Origin: JAQUSX01 sp035446985 | Lineage (GTDB): Bacteria; Bacillota; Clostridia; Christensenellales; CAG-314 | Reading direction: 5' to 3' | Assembly: GCA_035446985.1 (NCBI GenBank) | Contig: DAOTGG010000003.1 | Location: 6,467 to 70,466 of the forward strand | DNA: 64,000 nucleotides | Shown: positions 17,068 through 25,340 of the stretch, piece by piece | Numbering within the stretch: the stretch's first letter is position 1 | How the letters are laid out: each line of letters starts with the position of its first letter | Program-made: the position numbers and the translations under genes | Notes under the pieces: model-generated | The model's database searches: none | Told to the model about the DNA's origin: nothing | What the model saw: the letters and a program-made list of their open reading frames with translations, nothing else

Positions 17068-17931
17068 ATGAAAAATATATCAAAAATTTTGTGCTTGGTC
17101 ATCGCTTTTGCGCTTGTCATTGTGTCGAGCGCAGGCTGCACGCCAAAAATTACCAACGATAAAATAACTGTCGCCGTTACGATAGTGCCTTTGGCGGGTT
17201 TTGTAAAAGCCGTTTGCGGCGATAAGGTAAATGTTATCACATTGATTCCGCCCGGATACAGTCCCGCAACGTATGAACCCACCCCTCAGCAAATGATAGA
17301 GTTTTCTGATGCGAATATTTGTTTTGCCGTTGGAGTTCCCGCGGAAGAGTCGATGTTGTCGGAAGCCGTGCCAACAGTTATTAGACTGCAAGACATAGTT
17401 TCAGAAGTTTATCCCGACCGTTATTTTGATGACGGCGGCAGGGATCCGCATATATGGCTGTCGGTAAAACGGGTAAAAATAATGGTAACGGAAATAGCTT
17501 CGCAAATGTCCGCGCTTGACCCTGTTAACGCGGATTATTATCAATCTAATGCCGAAGAATATCTTAACCAGCTTGACGAAGTAGATTTATTATTAAAAGC
17601 TGCGGTTAACGAAATGGACAGCAAACAATTTATCGTTTTTCATCCCGCTTTCGGGTATTTAGCCGAAGATTACGGGCTTAATATGGTTGCGCTCGAAGAA
17701 GAAGGCAAGGAAGCCACAGCCGCGCATTTGCAGGAAGTAATAGATTTTGCGAAAGCCGAAGGTATAAAAGCGATTTTTTATCAAGAAGAAATAGACAGCA
17801 AACAAGCGCAATCTTTTGCCGAAGAAATAGGCGGGGCAACGGTAATGCTGTCGCCGCTTGCGGAAAACTATATCGAAAATATCTTATCTATGATAAATAC
17901 CATAAAAGAGGTAAACAGCAAAAATGACTGA
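17068..17931 (+). CDS. znuA: zinc ABC transporter, substrate-binding lipoprotein
   Basis: An exported metal-binding protein of the ZnuA/TroA cluster. The start at 17068 is chosen because ACGGAG lies 8 bases upstream and the protein then begins with a lipoprotein signal (basic MKNISK, hydrophobic core, SSAGC with Cys24). The upstream TTG start at 17020 lies in the -10 element and can be dismissed. Metal ligands of the family are visible as DPHIWL and VFHPAFGYL; at the place of the first usual histidine (PHxYEPTP) this protein reads SPATYEPTP, so that ligand is missing or replaced, as in some Firmicute homologues I recall. The usual histidine-rich loop is absent. It overlaps znuC by 8 bases. 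Confidence 0.9.
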   Translation: MKNISKILCLVIAFALVIVSSAGCTPKITNDKITVAVTIVPLAGFVKAVCGDKVNVITLIPPGYSPATYEPTPQQMIEFSDANICFAVGVPAEESMLSEAVPTVIRLQDIVSEVYPDRYFDDGGRDPHIWLSVKRVKIMVTEIASQMSALDPVNADYYQSNAEEYLNQLDEVDLLLKAAVNEMDSKQFIVFHPAFGYLAEDYGLNMVALEEEGKEATAAHLQEVIDFAKAEGIKAIFYQEEIDSKQAQSFAEEIGGATVMLSPLAENYIENILSMINTIKEVNSKND

Positions 17932-18679
17932 TATCGCTATATCGATAAAAAATCTTACGGCGCGTTACGACAATAATATTGCGCTCCAAGATATAAATAT
18001 CGATGTCAAAAAAGGAGAATTTTTGGCTTTGATAGGACCTAACGGCGGCGGAAAATCGACTTTGATTAAAGCCATATTGAGACTCGCGCCGTTTGAAGGA
18101 AAAATTGAGATTTTTGGTCAAAAGAAAATAGACGACGTAGGCTACGTTCCCCAAATTTCGTCCGCAGAAAAAAAATTCCCCATTTCCGTATTGGAAGTCG
18201 TACTCAGCGGACTGCACAAAAAAACGCTAAATCCGTTCAGTAAATATTCCCAAATGCAAAAAAACGAGGCTATGGAAACGCTGGAAAGACTGGGTATCGA
18301 AAAATTGGCGGACCGCCAGATTGACGAACTATCGGGCGGCGAGTTTCAAAAAACATTATTATGCAGAGCTTTGCTGTCAAAGCCTAAAATTTTGCTGCTG
18401 GATGAACCTACGGCAAATATAGATCCCAGCTCGGCGAAAAATATTTATGAATTACTAAAAGAATTAAATAAAACGATAACTATCGTAATGGCGACGCACG
18501 ACCTTTTTGCCGTCAGCGACGGCGTAACAAGACTTGCGTGTCTTAATAAAACTCTGGTTTATCACGGCGAGCCGCAGTTAACCCTCGACACTATGGACAA
18601 ACTTTACGGCTGCCCTGTAGATTTGATCGCGCACGGTATTCCGCATAGAGTGCTTGGACATCACGGAGAAAACGAATAA
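17924..18679 (+). CDS. znuC: zinc ABC transporter, ATPase
   Basis: A 251-residue ABC ATPase. Walker A is GPNGGGKS at 38-45, the signature is LSGGEFQK, Walker B is ILLLDEPTANID and the switch histidine is in MATHDLF. It has an ending PVDLIAHGIPHRVLGHHGENE with several histidines. The gene starts inside the end of znuA and its stop overlaps the ATG of znuB (TAATG), so the three proteins are made together. Sequence alone cannot separate zinc from manganese transport; zinc is favoured by the Fur-family neighbour and the palindrome at the promoter. Confidence 0.92.
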   Translation: MTDIAISIKNLTARYDNNIALQDINIDVKKGEFLALIGPNGGGKSTLIKAILRLAPFEGKIEIFGQKKIDDVGYVPQISSAEKKFPISVLEVVLSGLHKKTLNPFSKYSQMQKNEAMETLERLGIEKLADRQIDELSGGEFQKTLLCRALLSKPKILLLDEPTANIDPSSAKNIYELLKELNKTITIVMATHDLFAVSDGVTRLACLNKTLVYHGEPQLTLDTMDKLYGCPVDLIAHGIPHRVLGHHGENE

Positions 18680-19506
18680 TGATTGAAACGATTTTAAAAT
18701 ATCAGTTTTTGCAAAAAGCGATTTTGGCGTCAATATTGACAAGTATAGTCGCTGGAATAATAGGCGTTATTATAGTGCAGAAAAAACTCGTTATGATGAC
18801 GGGCGGCATTGCCCACACAACTTACGGCGGAGTAGGACTGGGATATTTATTGGGAATAGAGCCGATACTCGGCGGATTTATGTTTGCCTTGGGCGCGGCT
18901 TTCGGAATAGGGTATCTAAAACGCAAAGGCGGAGTTGATACCGATATTCTTATCGCGTTGTTTTGGTCGTTAGGAATGGCGGCGGGCGTGGCTTTTATTG
19001 GACTTATGCCTGGATATCCGCCCGATATTACGTCGTATCTATTCGGCAATATTTTGTCGGTTACCAATTTTGATTTAATTATGATGGCGGTACTTACGGT
19101 AGTGGTAACGCTGTCAACGCTTATTTTCCTTAACGACTGGAAAACCTATCTTTTTGACGAAGAATTCGCTCACGTGCGTGGAATGAAAACTTCTTTAATG
19201 GAATACTGGCTGCTCGTTTTGGTTGCGCTTACGGTAGTCGTGCTGATAAGAGCAGCAGGTATTATGCTTGTTATTTCAATGCTCACAGCACCCGCGGCGT
19301 CCGCAAGACAGATATCTAAGAAATTTTCGGTAAACATAATTCTGGCGGTAGTTTTGGGCGCGGTTTATTGCTTAATCGGACTTGGATTGTCGTATGTTTT
19401 GAATATAGCCTCGGGCGCGACCATAATAGCCGTATCGGTTTTGGGTTTTGCTTTGTGCATGGTGTTATCAAAAATTTTGAAAAACAAAAAGACTGTAAAA
19501 AATTAA
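18679..19506 (+). CDS. znuB: zinc ABC transporter, membrane permease
   Basis: A 275-residue integral membrane protein of the ABC-3 family with about eight hydrophobic segments. Typical parts are ILTSIVAGIIGVIIVQKKLVMMTGGIAHTTYGGVGLGYLLG region near the N-terminus and the cytoplasmic coupling segment EEFAHVRGMKTSL in the middle. It forms the channel with ZnuC as motor. The last gene of the zinc operon. No strong terminator follows; 19507-19600 holds only a weak GCGT/ACGC hairpin. Confidence 0.92.
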   Translation: MIETILKYQFLQKAILASILTSIVAGIIGVIIVQKKLVMMTGGIAHTTYGGVGLGYLLGIEPILGGFMFALGAAFGIGYLKRKGGVDTDILIALFWSLGMAAGVAFIGLMPGYPPDITSYLFGNILSVTNFDLIMMAVLTVVVTLSTLIFLNDWKTYLFDEEFAHVRGMKTSLMEYWLLVLVALTVVVLIRAAGIMLVISMLTAPAASARQISKKFSVNIILAVVLGAVYCLIGLGLSYVLNIASGATIIAVSVLGFALCMVLSKILKNKKTVKN

Positions 19507-19600
19507 GCAACGCGACTAAAAATATTTTATTCACAGAAAAACAAAAGAGCGTAATTTGTAACACGCTAAACCTTTGTCTTAAAAAAATTAGTTTTGACTA

Positions 19601-19629
19601 TTGCAAAAAAATCGGTTAAGTGCTAGAAT
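19601..19629 (+). promoter_or_regulatory. promoter of the amidotransferase-like hydrolase gene
   Basis: TTGCAA and TAGAAT are 17 bases apart, and GTGC directly precedes the -10 element (extended -10). The rest of the 167-base gap is featureless. Confidence 0.6.
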
Positions 19630-19673
19630 TTACATTGGTATGAAAATATAAGGAAGGTAATTAAAATTTATTT

Positions 19674-20378
19674 ATGAGCGTTAAAATTGCTTTATCAACT
19701 CAGTTGGACAGTTTGGGAGTATCTCCAAACTACAGACGGGCGTTGGAAAGTTTGGGTTGTGAAGTAGTTGATTTGCCGCTGGTAACAATGGACAATATCG
19801 ACGAAATTTTAGATAATTATGACGGATTTATTTTGACGGGCGGCGCCGACATAAATCCGTTACTTTACGGTGAGAAAAATTTGTACGCAACCAAAATCAA
19901 CGACGACAGAGACAACAGCGATGTTATTCTAACAAAAGCATTGATAAAATCCGATAAACCGCTACTGGCTATTTGCCGCGGAATGCAGCTACTTAACACT
20001 ATTTGCGGCGGCACTCTTTATCAGGACTTGACTAAACAAAATCCCGAATGCAAAATAAACCATTTGCAGAGTGACCGTTCATACGAATACGTTCATAAAG
20101 TTAATATTTTGCCCGATACCTTACTTGCGGATATTTGCCCGTCAGTTATTAACGTGAATACTATCCACCATCAAGCGGTAAAAAAACTGGGCGAAGGTCT
20201 TTTTGTCGCCGCTGTATCGAACGATAATATTATCGAAGCCGTTGAAATGAAAGATAAAAAATTTGTTTTGGGTTTGCAATGGCATCCCGAAAGACTTACG
20301 ACGTACAGCGAGCATAACGCTATATTGAGTATGTTTGTGGATGAATGCGAAAGACAAAAAAACGCGGTTAACGCTTGA
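19674..20378 (+). CDS. gamma-glutamyl-gamma-aminobutyrate hydrolase family (peptidase C26)
   Basis: A 234-residue class I glutamine-amidotransferase-like hydrolase, the PuuD family. The oxyanion strand is FILTGGADINPLLYGE (52-67), the nucleophile Cys101 is in LAICRGMQLLN, and the catalytic histidine and glutamate are in GLQWHPERL; HHQAVKKLGEGL is also typical. It probably splits a gamma-glutamyl amide. The substrate is unknown, since no other putrescine or GABA genes adjoin. It has its own promoter and terminator, so it is a single-gene unit. AAGGAAGG lies 16 bases before the ATG, longer than usual. Confidence 0.85.
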   Translation: MSVKIALSTQLDSLGVSPNYRRALESLGCEVVDLPLVTMDNIDEILDNYDGFILTGGADINPLLYGEKNLYATKINDDRDNSDVILTKALIKSDKPLLAICRGMQLLNTICGGTLYQDLTKQNPECKINHLQSDRSYEYVHKVNILPDTLLADICPSVINVNTIHHQAVKKLGEGLFVAAVSNDNIIEAVEMKDKKFVLGLQWHPERLTTYSEHNAILSMFVDECERQKNAVNA

Positions 20379-20432
20379 TATTTATTTAATCTTTAAACTT
20401 AATAAAAATAAAAAAATGAATTTCAAAAAAGA

Positions 20433-20462
20433 AAACCGTCCGAAATAAAGACGGTTTTTTTA
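20433..20462 (+). terminator. intrinsic terminator after the C26 hydrolase
   Basis: AAAACCGTC and GACGGTTTT enclose a nine-base loop and end in a T-run. plsY converges from the other side. Confidence 0.85.
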
Positions 20463-20545
20463 TTTTATGCAGAATAAATAGAACTGAATATTTTAAAATT
20501 TAGGTTGTTTAGTTATGATTGCCTTAAATTTATTTTAATAGAATT

Positions 20546-21313
20546 TTAGTCAATATTATTCGTAATTTTTTCCTGTTTTTGTTCAGTCTTTTCGGGTTTG
20601 GTATTGTTGGAATCGGGTTCTTCTTTTGCTTTGCGTTTTGCTAAAAGCCCCGCTCTCACGCCCGAATTATTTTCCGTGCCCGTAAGCAAGCGTTTTATAT
20701 TGGCGCGGTGGGCAATGACGATAATAAACCAAATAATGCCCATCGTTACCGTTATGGGTATCGCTACGCCGTCGGCGGTTAACGCGGAGTTGGTTAAAGA
20801 AACGATGGCGGTATAAACAAACTGAGCGGTGATATTAAGCAAAGCAAAAATACTCATTTTGTCTGTGAGGAAAATAATAAGTACGGCGAACGCAAGACAG
20901 ATGAGCGTCATAATAGGGTTTAAAACCAATAATGCTCCAAGACTTGTCGCAACGCCTTTTCCGCCTTTGAACTTCAAAAACACGGGGTACATGTGTCCTA
21001 AGACCGCGCAAAGGGCAAGGAAAAATCCAGCGAATACGCTCAAAGACAAGTTGCCCGTGAAAGCGAAAAACAAATATCTGCCGATTAGCGCGGCAACGAT
21101 GCCTTTTGTTAAATCGCAAGTAAAAGTCAGCGCGCCCATTTTCAGTCCGAACGTGCGGACGACATTCGTGGTGCCAGGATTTCCGCTGCCGTATTGTCTT
21201 ATGTCCTGATGTTTGATTTTCTTTGAAAAAATGACGGCAAAGTTAATATTGCAGATAAGATAAACGCATAAACCCGCAATAAGCAACTGCCACCAGTAGG
21301 TTAGAATAATCAT
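20546..21313 (-). CDS. plsY: acyl-phosphate:glycerol-3-phosphate acyltransferase
   Basis: PlsY starts phospholipid synthesis by moving an acyl group from acyl-phosphate to glycerol-3-phosphate in the membrane. The 255-residue protein has about six hydrophobic segments and the conserved loops SGNPGTTNVVRTFG (about 43-56) and KFKGGKGVATSLG (about 113-125). After the last membrane segment it has a long hydrophilic tail (about 215-255) rich in K, E, N and Q that most PlsY proteins lack. AGAGG precedes the ATG. A single-gene unit on the minus strand. Confidence 0.92.
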   Translation of the reverse strand: MIILTYWWQLLIAGLCVYLICNINFAVIFSKKIKHQDIRQYGSGNPGTTNVVRTFGLKMGALTFTCDLTKGIVAALIGRYLFFAFTGNLSLSVFAGFFLALCAVLGHMYPVFLKFKGGKGVATSLGALLVLNPIMTLICLAFAVLIIFLTDKMSIFALLNITAQFVYTAIVSLTNSALTADGVAIPITVTMGIIWFIIVIAHRANIKRLLTGTENNSGVRAGLLAKRKAKEEPDSNNTKPEKTEQKQEKITNNID

Positions 21314-21344
21314 GTCGACCTCTTTATTGTTGTTTGGTAGATAG

Positions 21345-21374
21345 AGTATATCAAAGCATACCCTTTTTTAGCAA
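21345..21374 (-). promoter_or_regulatory. promoter of plsY
   Basis: On the minus strand TTGCTA and TATACT are separated by 18 bases, 32 bases before the ATG. The remaining 21375-21594 spacer is A/T-rich with nothing else that I can support. Confidence 0.5.
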
Positions 21375-21594
21375 GGAATAATAAGCAGAAAATGGCGGAA
21401 AATAGCTAATTTTTTCACTTTTAATACAAATAATGGATTTAAGTTCATTTTAAAGCGATTTTCCAATCATTTTTTGTACTTAATTCAAATAACCTATTTT
21501 ATGTCAAAAAAATTAAAAAATGCGCTTTATCCATTTCGACATTCATAACAATATCGCTAATTGTGAAATAGTTTTAAATTGAAAATTTTAGAAT

Positions 21595-21627
21595 AAAAAA
21601 AGAAAGGCGGATAGCCTTTCTTTTTTT
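21595..21627 (-). terminator. terminator of the lysine-fermentation operon
   Basis: A 14-pair stem made by seven A, GAAAGGC and the mirror GCCTTTC with seven T; it can act on both strands. It lies 77 bases after kamE, the last gene of the minus-strand operon. Confidence 0.85.
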
Positions 21628-21703
21628 GTATATGCTCGTTCTTTGAAACTTGCTTGATTTTTTACCGATATCTTAGCGTAATAATTTACGTAGCTGCAAA
21701 ATT

Positions 21704-22492
21704 TTATTTCATTTTACGGGCTATCATTTCCTGAACAGCAAAAGATATTACGTCGTCGGCGTATTTGCCGGGACCGAATCCCGCGTCATAGCCAAGCTCT
21801 TTCGCAAGCTCGTGCGTAATACGCGCGCCGCCGCAAATAAGTATGACTTTATCGCGAAGTCCGTCCGCTTCGAGCAGCTCGACAAGTTCGGTAAGGTTCG
21901 TGATATGCACGTTTTTTTGTGTGACTGTTTGCGATACCAAAAGAATATCGGCTTTGAGTTCTTTTGCTTTTGCGATAAATTCTTCGTTTAATACCTGGCT
22001 GCCCATATTAACGGCTTCTATCATATCGTATCTTTCCAGTCCGTAGTGTCCCGCAAAACCTTTGCGGTTCATAATGGCGTCAATGCCTACGGTATGAGCG
22101 TCCGTGCCTGTCGACGCGCCCAAAACAACGATTTTTCTGCCGAAATTGGTTTTGATAAACTCGTTAGTTTCTTCCATCGACATTGTTTCGGACTCAACCG
22201 TTTTTACAATAATACTGTCGTAATTTATCGTGTGGGTGCAGCTGCCGTATACGACGTAAAATGTGAATGCGTCGTCGAGCGTTTTTGACAAAGCTACGTT
22301 CGGCTCGGTAAGCCCCATTTTTTCAGCATAAAGCCGTGCGGCTTCCGTGCCTTTTTCGTTATTGGGTACTGGCAGCGTAAAACTCACCTGAACTTTGCCG
22401 TCGTTCATCGTGTCGCCGTAAGGCATAAGTTTTTTTGTGTTGAGGGTTGTATCAAACTTCTTTTTTGAAGTGTTATAAAGTCCCGAACTCAT
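21704..22492 (-). CDS. kamE: lysine 5,6-aminomutase, beta subunit (B12-binding)
   Basis: With KamD it moves the terminal amino group of beta-lysine (or D-lysine) from carbon 6 to 5, using adenosylcobalamin and pyridoxal phosphate. This 262-residue subunit has the base-off cobalamin motif DAHTVG (Asp131, His133, Gly136). Lys144, which holds pyridoxal phosphate in the characterised Clostridium enzyme, is at the same number here (MNRKGFAGHY). The C-terminal half is the Rossmann cobalamin domain with LLVSQTVTQKNVH and ILICGGARITHELAKELGYDAGFG. Its ATG directly follows the kamD stop region. Last gene of the operon. Confidence 0.96.
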   Translation of the reverse strand: MSSGLYNTSKKKFDTTLNTKKLMPYGDTMNDGKVQVSFTLPVPNNEKGTEAARLYAEKMGLTEPNVALSKTLDDAFTFYVVYGSCTHTINYDSIIVKTVESETMSMEETNEFIKTNFGRKIVVLGASTGTDAHTVGIDAIMNRKGFAGHYGLERYDMIEAVNMGSQVLNEEFIAKAKELKADILLVSQTVTQKNVHITNLTELVELLEADGLRDKVILICGGARITHELAKELGYDAGFGPGKYADDVISFAVQEMIARKMK

Positions 22493-24055
22493 TTATTTTG
22501 CCTCCTTTTTCAACATAATTTCAATAAAAGGATTGAAATAAAAATCGGATTTTACTATTACTCCGTTTAAGCCTTTTCCGCCGTCTTGAGGACGTTTGAT
22601 GTCTGCAAACACGCCGCGTTCAAGCGAATTAAACAGTTTGTATTTTTCGATGTCTTGTAATAGGTCTGCCGCTTTCGTCAAAACTTCGTTCGCGCGTTTT
22701 TGCATAAATCCGCCTTTTTTAAACTCTATCTCTTCGCCAAAGTCCGCCATAGTGTTGAAAATATATTGAGCGTTTTCGATAGAAAGAGCGCGGTCGGACA
22801 TAAAGGGGGTGTGGATAGCTTCCGTAAGCATACCTAGAAGGTGGATTTTTTGATTAGTGGTGATTGTTACCACGTTAAAAAGCGCGTCTTGAATATGTCC
22901 GCGGAAAATATTGCCCGTCATATATTTGGTCGGAGGCATATATTTGAGCGGCGCATTAGGGAAAATTTCTCTTGCCATTTGCGCTTGGGCAAGCTCCATC
23001 AAAAATCCGTTTTTCACTTCGGGATTGATTTCAAAAGCGTGACCGAGCCCCATTTGTTCTTCGGGTAGCCCCGCGAGCAAAGCGAACTGCTCGTTGAGTA
23101 GCTGCGACGCAAGCACGGTGTGAGCTTCTTCCACAGCGTCGGCCGTGGTAAGATAGTTGTCCTCGCCCGTATTGATAATGACGCCAGCGTACGCGTTAAT
23201 TGCTCTGGAAAAATACTGGTCTATCATCGTGCGTTTCATATTGATGTCTCTAAACAGTATTCCATACAACGCGTCGTTAAGCATAACGTCAAGTCTTTCC
23301 AATGCGCCCATAGCCGCGATTTCGGGCATACATAATCCCGAACAATAATTGCAAAGGCGAATATAGCGTTTTTGTTTCGCGCCCACTTCGTCCAAAGCCG
23401 CACGCATAAGACGGAAGTTTTCCTGCGTAGCGTATGTGCCGCCAAAACCTTCGGTGGTAGCGCCGTAGGGAACATAGTCCAATAAACTTTGTCCCGTCGT
23501 GCGTATAACCGCGATTACGTCCGCGCCTTGGGAAGCCGCAGCTTTGGCTTGAGTAATATCTTCGTAGATGTTACCCGTCGCCACGATTAAGTATAGATAA
23601 GGTCCTTTCTTTTCACCGTATTCGAGCAAAAAGTCGTTACGCTTGTTAACGTTTTCTTTTATGCGTTTAGCGGTATCGTTCGCCACAGCAAAAATCTTTT
23701 TGCGGATTTCGTTAATATTGTGGATTTTGATTTTTGTCAAATCCATTTCGCCGCTGTCGATACGTTTCGCTATTTCGTCGGGGGTAAGACCGTCGTATTC
23801 CGCCATTGCGTTGCCGATGTAATAAGCCGCGCCGTTACCAAGACAATTTTTTGCAGCAAGGTGGTCGACTACTACGTTCGGCATCGGCACGTCGTATTTG
23901 TTTACTCCGTCAATGCCGAGTAGTCGGCAAACCGCTCTTTCCACGGTGACGGTGGTATGCAAATCGATATAGTTTTGCGTGTCAAGCGCAATGCGTTTTG
24001 CGGAATTTCGAGCTTTATCTACAAGTTTTTGATTTAAGTTAAGTTTGCTTTTCAT
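22493..24055 (-). CDS. kamD: lysine 5,6-aminomutase, alpha subunit
   Basis: The large 520-residue TIM-barrel subunit that provides most of the substrate and cofactor pocket. Family segments seen include LDTQNYIDLHTTVTVERAV near the N-terminus, LGNGAAYYIGNAMAEYDGLT, TTEGFGGTYATQENFRLMR and KYMTGNIFRGHIQDALFN. Length matches characterised KamD. It sits between kamA and kamE, as in Clostridium and Fusobacterium clusters. The stop codon abuts the kamE start. The enzyme is prone to suicide inactivation, which the KamB-KamC pair encoded upstream is thought to reverse. Confidence 0.96.
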   Translation of the reverse strand: MKSKLNLNQKLVDKARNSAKRIALDTQNYIDLHTTVTVERAVCRLLGIDGVNKYDVPMPNVVVDHLAAKNCLGNGAAYYIGNAMAEYDGLTPDEIAKRIDSGEMDLTKIKIHNINEIRKKIFAVANDTAKRIKENVNKRNDFLLEYGEKKGPYLYLIVATGNIYEDITQAKAAASQGADVIAVIRTTGQSLLDYVPYGATTEGFGGTYATQENFRLMRAALDEVGAKQKRYIRLCNYCSGLCMPEIAAMGALERLDVMLNDALYGILFRDINMKRTMIDQYFSRAINAYAGVIINTGEDNYLTTADAVEEAHTVLASQLLNEQFALLAGLPEEQMGLGHAFEINPEVKNGFLMELAQAQMAREIFPNAPLKYMPPTKYMTGNIFRGHIQDALFNVVTITTNQKIHLLGMLTEAIHTPFMSDRALSIENAQYIFNTMADFGEEIEFKKGGFMQKRANEVLTKAADLLQDIEKYKLFNSLERGVFADIKRPQDGGKGLNGVIVKSDFYFNPFIEIMLKKEAK

Positions 24056-24064
24056 ATTTTTTCC

Positions 24065-25312
24065 TTAGTGATTGCCGCGTTTGTTTCTTTCAAGTCCGCT
24101 TGGCTCAAGCGAAAGTTTTTGTCCTTGTTCGAGTCCCGCGACACCGATAAGTTTTTCTTTATTGCCACGACATTCTTCGCAATGACAGTCGTTAACGTAA
24201 TCCGTCGGTTGCGTGTAAGTGGTGATAACGCCTTCAAAGTTTCTGAGTATTACTCTTTCGGGACTTTCCGAAATAAGATAAGTAGGCATCAAAGGTATTT
24301 TACCGCCGCCGCCTGGCGCGTCTACAACGAAAGTAGGTACGGCAAAGCCCGACGTATGTCCGCGCAATCCTTCGATTATTTCAATACCTTTTGAAACGGG
24401 AGTGCGGAAATGTTCCAATCCCATTGACAAATCGCATTGATAAATGTAATAAGGACGCACGCGGATTTTTACTAACTCGTGAACGAGTTTTTTCATAACA
24501 AATACGCAGTCGTTAATGCCCGCGAGTAACACGCTTTGGTTTCCCAAAGGAATGCCCGCATCCGCCAGTCTGGCGCAAGCTGCTGCCGATTCTTCGGTAA
24601 TTTCGTTGGGGTGGTTAAAGTGCGTGTTCAGCCATATTGGATGATATTTTTTCAGCATATTGCATAACTCAGGCGTGATACGCTGAGGCGCGACCACGGG
24701 GGTGCGGCTGCCGATACGGATAATCTCAACGTGAGGGATAGCGCGCAAACGGCTGATTATACTTTCGAGTTTGTCATCCGAAAGCATAAGCGGATCGCCG
24801 CCCGAAAGCAGCACGTCGCGTACTTCGGGGTGTTTTGAAATATATTCGATACATGCGTCGACTTGACTGTCAGCTACCGCGCTGTCGGTTTGTCCAGCAA
24901 ATCTTCTGCGGGTGCAATGACGGCAGTACATCGAGCATTGATCTGTCAGTAAGAACAAAACTCTGTCGGGGTAGCGGTGAGTAAGTCCTTTTACTGGCGA
25001 ATCCGTGTCCTCGTGAAGCGGATCAAGTAAGTCTGCCGAAGACTTATGAAGCTCGTTAGCCGTGGGGATACATTGTCTGCGAACAGGGTCAAAGGGGTCA
25101 GATAGGTCGATAAGCGAAAGATAATAAGGCGTTATCGCCATACGCAAAGCCCTTAAACATTGTTTTACGCCGTCTTCTTCGCTAGGGGTAAGTTTTACGT
25201 ATTTTTTTAAGTCTTCCAATGTTTCGACGCGGTTGCGGACTTGCCATTGCCAATCGTTCCATTCATTTTCGGGAACATTGGCAAAAAGTCCGTTCGCTCT
25301 GCTTTTATTCAT
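24065..25312 (-). CDS. kamA: L-lysine 2,3-aminomutase (radical SAM)
   Basis: KamA converts L-lysine to L-beta-lysine, the first step of the pathway. The 415-residue enzyme carries the radical-SAM cluster motif CSMYCRHC (Cys126, Cys130, Cys133), a GGDPL motif for S-adenosylmethionine and the pyridoxal-phosphate lysine in PGGGGKIPLMP. The C-terminal CHCEEC is the zinc-binding cysteine cluster found in clostridial lysine aminomutases. Its short C-terminal extension is charged. AAGGAG precedes the ATG. Position between kdd and kamD supports lysine rather than glutamate as substrate. Confidence 0.96.
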   Translation of the reverse strand: MNKSRANGLFANVPENEWNDWQWQVRNRVETLEDLKKYVKLTPSEEDGVKQCLRALRMAITPYYLSLIDLSDPFDPVRRQCIPTANELHKSSADLLDPLHEDTDSPVKGLTHRYPDRVLFLLTDQCSMYCRHCTRRRFAGQTDSAVADSQVDACIEYISKHPEVRDVLLSGGDPLMLSDDKLESIISRLRAIPHVEIIRIGSRTPVVAPQRITPELCNMLKKYHPIWLNTHFNHPNEITEESAAACARLADAGIPLGNQSVLLAGINDCVFVMKKLVHELVKIRVRPYYIYQCDLSMGLEHFRTPVSKGIEIIEGLRGHTSGFAVPTFVVDAPGGGGKIPLMPTYLISESPERVILRNFEGVITTYTQPTDYVNDCHCEECRGNKEKLIGVAGLEQGQKLSLEPSGLERNKRGNH

Positions 25313-25340
25313 TGTGAACTCCTTTTGTTTTAAGATTTTT

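Noticed and set aside
21375..21594. Possible cobalamin riboswitch or small gene near the B12-dependent kamDE genes
   Set aside because: The stretch is A/T-rich and shows no B12-box, no stable stems and no frame with a ribosome site; it is also downstream of kamE.
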